Shown one piece after another: positions 6,060 through 9,031 of a stretch of 9,031 nt of DNA (its first letter is position 1; each line of letters begins with the position of its first letter). Source of the DNA: an uncultured Collinsella sp. (GTDB lineage: Bacteria > Actinomycetota > Coriobacteriia > Coriobacteriales > Coriobacteriaceae); NCBI GenBank assembly GCA_900551195.1, contig URVD01000061.1:1-9031 (forward strand), in the 5' to 3' direction. Under the pieces are notes generated by a model, which searched no databases, was not told where the DNA came from, and worked only from the letters and a program-made list of their open reading frames with translations. Position numbers and translations under genes: made by a program.

Positions 6060-6470
6060 CTAAATAACGATTCCGTTGCAGTGGTCGATTTCGTGCTGGA
6101 TGATCTCGGCGGTGTAGCCCGAGAAGTTTTTGATGCGGCGGACAAAGTTCTCGTCCAAATACTCAACCTTAATGCGGCGATATCGGGTACAGGGACGCTC
6201 GCCGGCCAGCGAGAGGCATCCTTCGCTCGTCTGATAGGCATTGACCTGCTCAAGAATTTGAGGGTTGTACATCAGCAGCGCCCTGGTGCCGTCCTTTACG
6301 CAGATGATGCGTTTGCGCACGCCGATCATGTTGGCGGCGAGGCCCACGCACTCGTGCTCATGTTCGTTGAGCGTATCCAGGAGGTCCTGCCCGGTCGCGG
6401 CGTCGTCGGGTCCCGCGTCTTCGGAAGGAAGGCGCAAAAAGAACTCGGATTTCATGATGGGCTTGATCAT
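6060..6470 (-). CDS. def: Peptide deformylase, short variant type
   Basis: Peptide deformylase removes the formyl group from the initiator Met of nascent proteins. The 136-residue product is shorter than E. coli Def (about 169). The three family motifs are visible. Motif 2 is EGCLS (residues 83-87; C85 is a metal ligand). Motif 3 is QHEIDH (125-130; H126 and H130 are metal ligands, E127 the catalytic base). Motif 1 reads VGLAANM (42-48), so the usual Gln of G-x-G-x-A-A-x-Q is Met and the first Gly is not conserved. From memory of the family, short deformylases with an AANMIG motif are common in Firmicutes and other gut bacteria, so this is probably a functional subtype rather than a decayed gene. 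ATG at 6470 is preceded on the minus strand by GAGGAG with a six-base spacer, and longer upstream frames lack support. It is convergent with the aminotransferase gene and divergent from the MFS gene. Confidence 0.88.
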   Translation of the reverse strand: MIKPIMKSEFFLRLPSEDAGPDDAATGQDLLDTLNEHEHECVGLAANMIGVRKRIICVKDGTRALLMYNPQILEQVNAYQTSEGCLSLAGERPCTRYRRIKVEYLDENFVRRIKNFSGYTAEIIQHEIDHCNGIVI

Positions 6471-6508
6471 GGCGGGCTCCTCATGTCTTATGCTTTCGTG
6501 GACTTTTA

Positions 6509-6514
6509 ATAATA
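6509..6514 (-). promoter_or_regulatory. Candidate -10 element of the deformylase gene
   Basis: The minus strand reads TATTAT, five of six matches to the -10 consensus, in a short AT-rich patch 39 bases upstream of the start codon. The -35 position (about 6532-6537, GACGCA) matches poorly, so the call is tentative. Confidence 0.35.
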
Positions 6515-6600
6515 GCGCGGAAGGAAAGCTGTGCGTCCGCGTTACAATCTTTCGACGTTGGACCATGTTGTCAGACTCGTCGTGTACGGCGTCTGGCGTA

Positions 6601-6629
6601 AGTCTAGGGCTCATTTTTCGCCCTGGACT
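6601..6629 (+). promoter_or_regulatory. Hairpin in the leader of the MFS gene
   Basis: AGTCTAGGGC and GCCCTGGACT form a 10-bp stem with one G-U pair around the 9-base loop TCATTTTTC. It ends 46 bases before the MFS start codon. No U-tract follows, so it is not a standard terminator. An upstream AGACT (6573-6577) could pair with AGTCT of the left arm and exclude the hairpin. That suggests, without proving, a two-state leader. The rest of the 205-bp deformylase/MFS gap shows no clear MFS promoter. Confidence 0.45.
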
Positions 6630-6675
6630 GTTCCTCTGGGGCGATGCGACTGTCGTTCCAAGAGGAAGGAAATGC

Positions 6676-8091
6676 ATGGGGAGCAAATCTCAGCAACAAG
6701 TTAGAGTAACGCCATCGGGCACTGCGGCGCTTCTCGTCGTAATGTATATCGCAGCCTTTGTTGCCGCGTTTAACGAGAACATCATTAACGTGGCGTTGCA
6801 CGACATCATGGCGGCCTTTTCGGTGAGTGCCACCACGGCGCAGTGGCTCGTTTCGGGCTACATGATCGTGACGTCGATCTTTACGGCCATCATGGCCTTC
6901 CTGTCCGGCCGTTTCTCGACGCGCAAGCTGCTGTTTTTCGCATGCGGATGCATGGTCGCCGGCGAAGTCCTGTGCCTGGTCGCTCCGTCGTTTAGCGTTT
7001 TGCTGCCAAGCCGTATTTTGCAGGCTGCAGGATCGGGCATCTTGTTCCCGCTCATGATGAACGTGGTGCTGTCTTGTGCCCCGCGTGAGAAGCTCGGTCT
7101 GTATCTGAGCCTGGGTGGTGCCTGCATTACGCTGGGGCCGGCGTTTGGACCCGTGATCAGCGGTCTTATGTGCACGTTGTTTGGCTGGAGGGCGGTGTTC
7201 GTAGTGCCGCTGGTGGGCGGCATTGCGGTCGCAGCGGCGGGCGTTAAGCTTGTTCAGAATGTCGGAGAGCGTTCGAACACCACGCTTGATATTCTGTCGG
7301 TTGTTTTGCTCGCGGCCGGCATTACGGCATTTGTGTATTCCGTAGGCGAGTTCTCGACCAATCTGATTGCCGGTATCGTGGCGCTGTTCGCCGCCATTGT
7401 GCTGCTCGGCCTGTTTGCCGCCCGTCAGCTCAAGCTCGAACATCCGGTGCTTAACGTGCGTCCCATGGCGAGCGTTCGCTTTTGGCCTGCGTGCCTGCTT
7501 GTGGTGGTGTCGATGATGACGACGTTCTCGATGAGCGTTTTGTTGCCGCTCTATTTTGAGGGCGCATACGGCATGACCGCACTTATTGCGGGCCTGCTCA
7601 TTTTGCCGGCGATTGCCTGCAACGCCGTGACCTCGATTGTGAGCGGACGTGTGATGGACGCCCGTGGCGCATGGCCGCTGCTGCCGGTCGGCTTTGCCCT
7701 GATTGCCGTGGGACAGACTGCCATCTCGATGACGGCGGCAAGCATGAACATCGGCGTCGTCGTGGCGCTGACCGTTGTGGTGTATGCCGGAGTTGGTTTG
7801 GTGCTGAGCCCCTCGCAAACGGCCGGCTTGGAGACGCTGCCCGCCGCTGAGCATCCTCACGGAACGGCATTGCTCAACACGTGGAACATGATTGCCGCAT
7901 CGTTTGGCCCGTCGCTGTTTATCGGCCTGCTCTCGAGTTCTGCGGCGACTGCCGGTGTCGCTGGCGCTGCGACGGACGTTGCCCAGGCGATTGGATTTGC
8001 AGCTGCCGTGCGTGTGGCGGCTGTAATTGCCGTGGTTGGGTTCGCGACGTCGCTGGTGTACGCTCGTCGCGAGTCGCACATGTCGCATTAA
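6676..8091 (+). CDS. MFS transporter, DHA2 (EmrB/QacA-like) drug or metabolite exporter
   Basis: This 471-residue integral membrane protein resembles the DHA2 branch of the major facilitator superfamily, which usually has 14 membrane helices and uses the proton gradient to expel drugs or metabolites. Helix 1 carries FNENIINVAL in the place of the family's LD-x-T-I-V-NVAL motif, with Glu replacing the usual Asp. QWLVSGYM and FLSGRFSTRKL correspond to the helix 2 and motif A region. GPAFGPVISG is motif C, the antiporter motif of exporters. About 14 hydrophobic stretches can be counted. I chose ATG 6676 because AGAGGAAGGA precedes it by five bases; ATG at 6672 is out of frame, and the long open frame upstream (to 6265) is antisense to the deformylase gene. 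It is divergent from the deformylase gene. No EmrA-type partner or local regulator is adjacent. The substrate is unknown. Confidence 0.9.
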   Translation: MGSKSQQQVRVTPSGTAALLVVMYIAAFVAAFNENIINVALHDIMAAFSVSATTAQWLVSGYMIVTSIFTAIMAFLSGRFSTRKLLFFACGCMVAGEVLCLVAPSFSVLLPSRILQAAGSGILFPLMMNVVLSCAPREKLGLYLSLGGACITLGPAFGPVISGLMCTLFGWRAVFVVPLVGGIAVAAAGVKLVQNVGERSNTTLDILSVVLLAAGITAFVYSVGEFSTNLIAGIVALFAAIVLLGLFAARQLKLEHPVLNVRPMASVRFWPACLLVVVSMMTTFSMSVLLPLYFEGAYGMTALIAGLLILPAIACNAVTSIVSGRVMDARGAWPLLPVGFALIAVGQTAISMTAASMNIGVVVALTVVVYAGVGLVLSPSQTAGLETLPAAEHPHGTALLNTWNMIAASFGPSLFIGLLSSSAATAGVAGAATDVAQAIGFAAAVRVAAVIAVVGFATSLVYARRESHMSH

Positions 8092-8102
8092 TGTGTGCAC
8101 AT
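8092..8102. repeat. Short inverted repeat after the MFS stop codon
   Basis: Just after the stop codon the core GTGTGCAC is flanked so that ATGTG and CACAT (starting on the last base of TAA) pair around TG. The stem is only 5 bp with no U-tract, so it is not a convincing terminator. It resembles the repeat at the lysR stop (4301-4314). Confidence 0.35.
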
Positions 8103-8151
8103 AGATTCTGCAGCTAGATTGAATGGCGACACCATAAACTAATGGACGTTT

Positions 8152-8229
8152 TGCCGAGAGGCATGAATGTTTAAAGCGCAAAGAGTGCGCGACGGGCCCC
8201 GCGAATGGGGCGATGATGCCCGAGAGGGC
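8152..8229 (+). ncRNA. Structured leader of the MarR-like/RGG gene: four small hairpins
   Basis: Four consecutive stem-loops can be drawn upstream of the ATG at 8244. They are TGCC-GAGA-GGCA (8152-8163), GCGCA-AAGAG-TGCGC (8176-8190), GCCCC-GCGAAT-GGGGC (8196-8211) and GCCC-GAGA-GGGC (8218-8229). The first and last share the same GNRA tetraloop, GAGA. GGGC at 8194-8197 could alternatively pair with GCCC at 8218-8221, enclosing the third hairpin. The last stem ends four bases before AAGAAGGAG, so it could affect ribosome access. I do not recognise a known riboswitch. Each stem is short and the region is GC-rich, so chance is a real possibility. Confidence 0.4.
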
Positions 8230-8243
8230 CAAGAAGGAGTCTC

Positions 8244-9031
8244 ATGTCCGAGAACGAAGAGATCATGAACGAGACCGAGAACGAGACCATGGCTGCCGAG
8301 GTCGAGGCAGTCGAGACCGTGGAGACCGAAGCTGCTGAGGTTGAGGCTGCTGACGAGGTTTCCGCCGAGGAGGAGGCCGAGGTTGTCGAGGCCGCCGCTG
8401 ATTACGATGACGAAGAGCTGATGGATAAGATGCAGAAGGCCGCCCGCCTGCTGCGTAGCCGTCGCTTTGCTATTTCCAAGGAGGAGGAGGCCAAGGCCGA
8501 GCGCATGGCGAACATCGAGCGCGCCATCAAGCTTCTTGACCTCAAGCCCAAGATGGAGCAGAAGGAAATGTCCGACCTGCTGGGCATGCGCCTCCGTGAG
8601 CTCGATGGCCTGATGGCCGAGGCCGAGGCTGCCGATCTGGTCGGCCGCATCGACGACGCCGAGGGCGATATGCGCAAGATCGTCGTCTTCGCTGCCGAGG
8701 ATGCCGCTGAGGGCCTGGTCGAGCTTGCCAACAAGAAGGAGAAGCTCCTGCCCGAGCTTTCTTACGAGGAGGCCACCGAGCTGATGGCTGCTCTCGATAA
8801 GGTTATCGCTCCGCTCGTCGCCATGGGCCTGGACGAGGACCGCGGTCCTCGCGGCGGCCGTGACGATCGCGGTGGCCGTGGCGGCGACCGTGGCGGTCGC
8901 GGCGGCTTTGGCGATCGCGGTGGCCGTGGTGGCGACCGTGGCGGTCGCGGTGGCGATCGCGGTGGCCGTGGCGGCTTTGGTGACCGCGGCGGCGACCGTG
9001 GCGGTCGCGGCGGCTTTGGCGGCAACCGTGG
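8244..9031 (+). CDS. MarR-like winged-helix protein with acidic N-terminus and RGG-repeat tail (3' end outside window)
   Basis: The first 262 residues are present with no stop before the window end. Residues 1-58 are very acidic (Glu, Ala, Val, Thr) and probably disordered. Residues ~58-195 resemble a MarR-type winged helix: a leading helix with the basic patch RLLRSRR, QKEMSDLLGMRLRELDGLMA as helix-turn-helix, AADLVGRID into the wing, the D-M-R-K-I-V-V-F strand where MarR proteins have D-x-R-x-x-x-V-x-L, and a long C-terminal helix (YEEATELMAALDKVIAPL). From residue ~200 the chain becomes an RGG/RG tail with at least 14 RGG units spaced by Asp and Phe-Gly. ATG 8244 is preceded by AAGAAGGAG four bases upstream. 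The architecture suggests binding to nucleic acid, DNA by the winged helix and RNA or DNA by the RGG tail. The MarR relationship is judged by eye, and the function is unknown. Confidence 0.85.
   Translation, partial: MSENEEIMNETENETMAAEVEAVETVETEAAEVEAADEVSAEEEAEVVEAAADYDDEELMDKMQKAARLLRSRRFAISKEEEAKAERMANIERAIKLLDLKPKMEQKEMSDLLGMRLRELDGLMAEAEAADLVGRIDDAEGDMRKIVVFAAEDAAEGLVELANKKEKLLPELSYEEATELMAALDKVIAPLVAMGLDEDRGPRGGRDDRGGRGGDRGGRGGFGDRGGRGGDRGGRGGDRGGRGGFGDRGGDRGGRGGFGGNR
8841..9031 (+). repeat. GC-rich tandem repeat encoding the RGG tail
   Basis: Near-identical blocks such as GGCGACCGTGGCGGTCGCGG and GGCGATCGCGGTGGCCGTGG recur in frame from about 8841 to the window end. They encode D-R-G-G-R-G-G and R-G-G-F-G units. 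Mixed use of CGC/CGT and GGC/GGT between copies shows that the peptide repeat is kept while the DNA drifts. The similarity makes unit gain and loss likely between strains. Confidence 0.85.

Noticed and set aside
6265..6675. N-terminal extension of the MFS frame
   Set aside because: Most of it is antisense to the deformylase, and the only good ribosome binding site precedes ATG 6676, which gives a normal exporter N-terminus.
6604..8232. Long minus-strand open frame opposite the MFS gene
   Set aside because: The product is Arg/His/Gln/Asn-rich with no hydrophobic or family pattern, while the plus strand encodes a clear exporter.
8762..9025. Minus-strand proline/arginine-rich open frame
   Set aside because: It is the reverse complement of the RGG repeats and has no support as a gene.
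8841..9031. CRISPR array
   Set aside because: The repeats are contiguous, in frame and encode RGG units. There are no unique spacers.

Overview
The window looks like chromosomal DNA from a GC-rich Gram-positive anaerobe, most likely a coriobacterium of the Collinsella type. I base this on the GC-rich codon use, strong AAGGAG-type ribosome binding sites, two or three GTG starts, the gene repertoire and the acidic, alanine- and glutamate-rich protein style. That is an inference from composition and protein resemblance, not a database result. There is no rRNA, tRNA, insertion sequence, integrase or CRISPR array. Seven protein genes fill nearly all of the window.

Layout. (1) 25-2256 (-): a KUP-family potassium uptake permease with an unusually long acidic C-terminal tail. 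(2) 2257-2413: intergenic DNA with a perfect 24-bp palindrome and a candidate kup promoter. (3) 2414-3325 (-): a ten-helix EamA/DMT transporter, divergent from (4) 3444-4301 (+), a LysR-type regulator. The 118-bp gap between them holds a textbook LysR box and a TATAAT element. (5) 4464-5984 (+): an XRE-type helix-turn-helix domain in one reading frame with a complete AlaA-type alanine aminotransferase. A strong internal ribosome binding site lies exactly where a free-standing 405-residue AlaA would start. Three identical AAATTGAACT elements, one of them half of a perfect inverted repeat, precede the gene. (6) 6009-6044: a strong bidirectional terminator between the convergent aminotransferase and (7) 6060-6470 (-), a short variant peptide deformylase. 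(8) 6676-8091 (+): a DHA2-like major facilitator exporter, divergent from the deformylase. (9) 8244 to the window end (+): an acidic, MarR-like winged-helix protein with an RGG-rich tail that is still running at the edge, preceded by a leader rich in small hairpins.

How the genes may work together. The EamA transporter and LysR protein form a classic regulator/target pair for export or import of a small metabolite. The XRE-AlaA gene looks self-regulated: the helix-turn-helix domain probably binds the TTGAAC array, and the aminotransferase part could link expression to alanine, pyruvate or PLP status. This is reminiscent in logic of MocR regulators, which are GntR-type HTH domains fused to aminotransferases, but built from different parts. 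Whether the neighbouring EamA transporter handles an amino acid linked to AlaA cannot be decided from sequence. The most unusual items are the XRE-AlaA gene with its operator array and the MarR-like/RGG protein with its structured leader.
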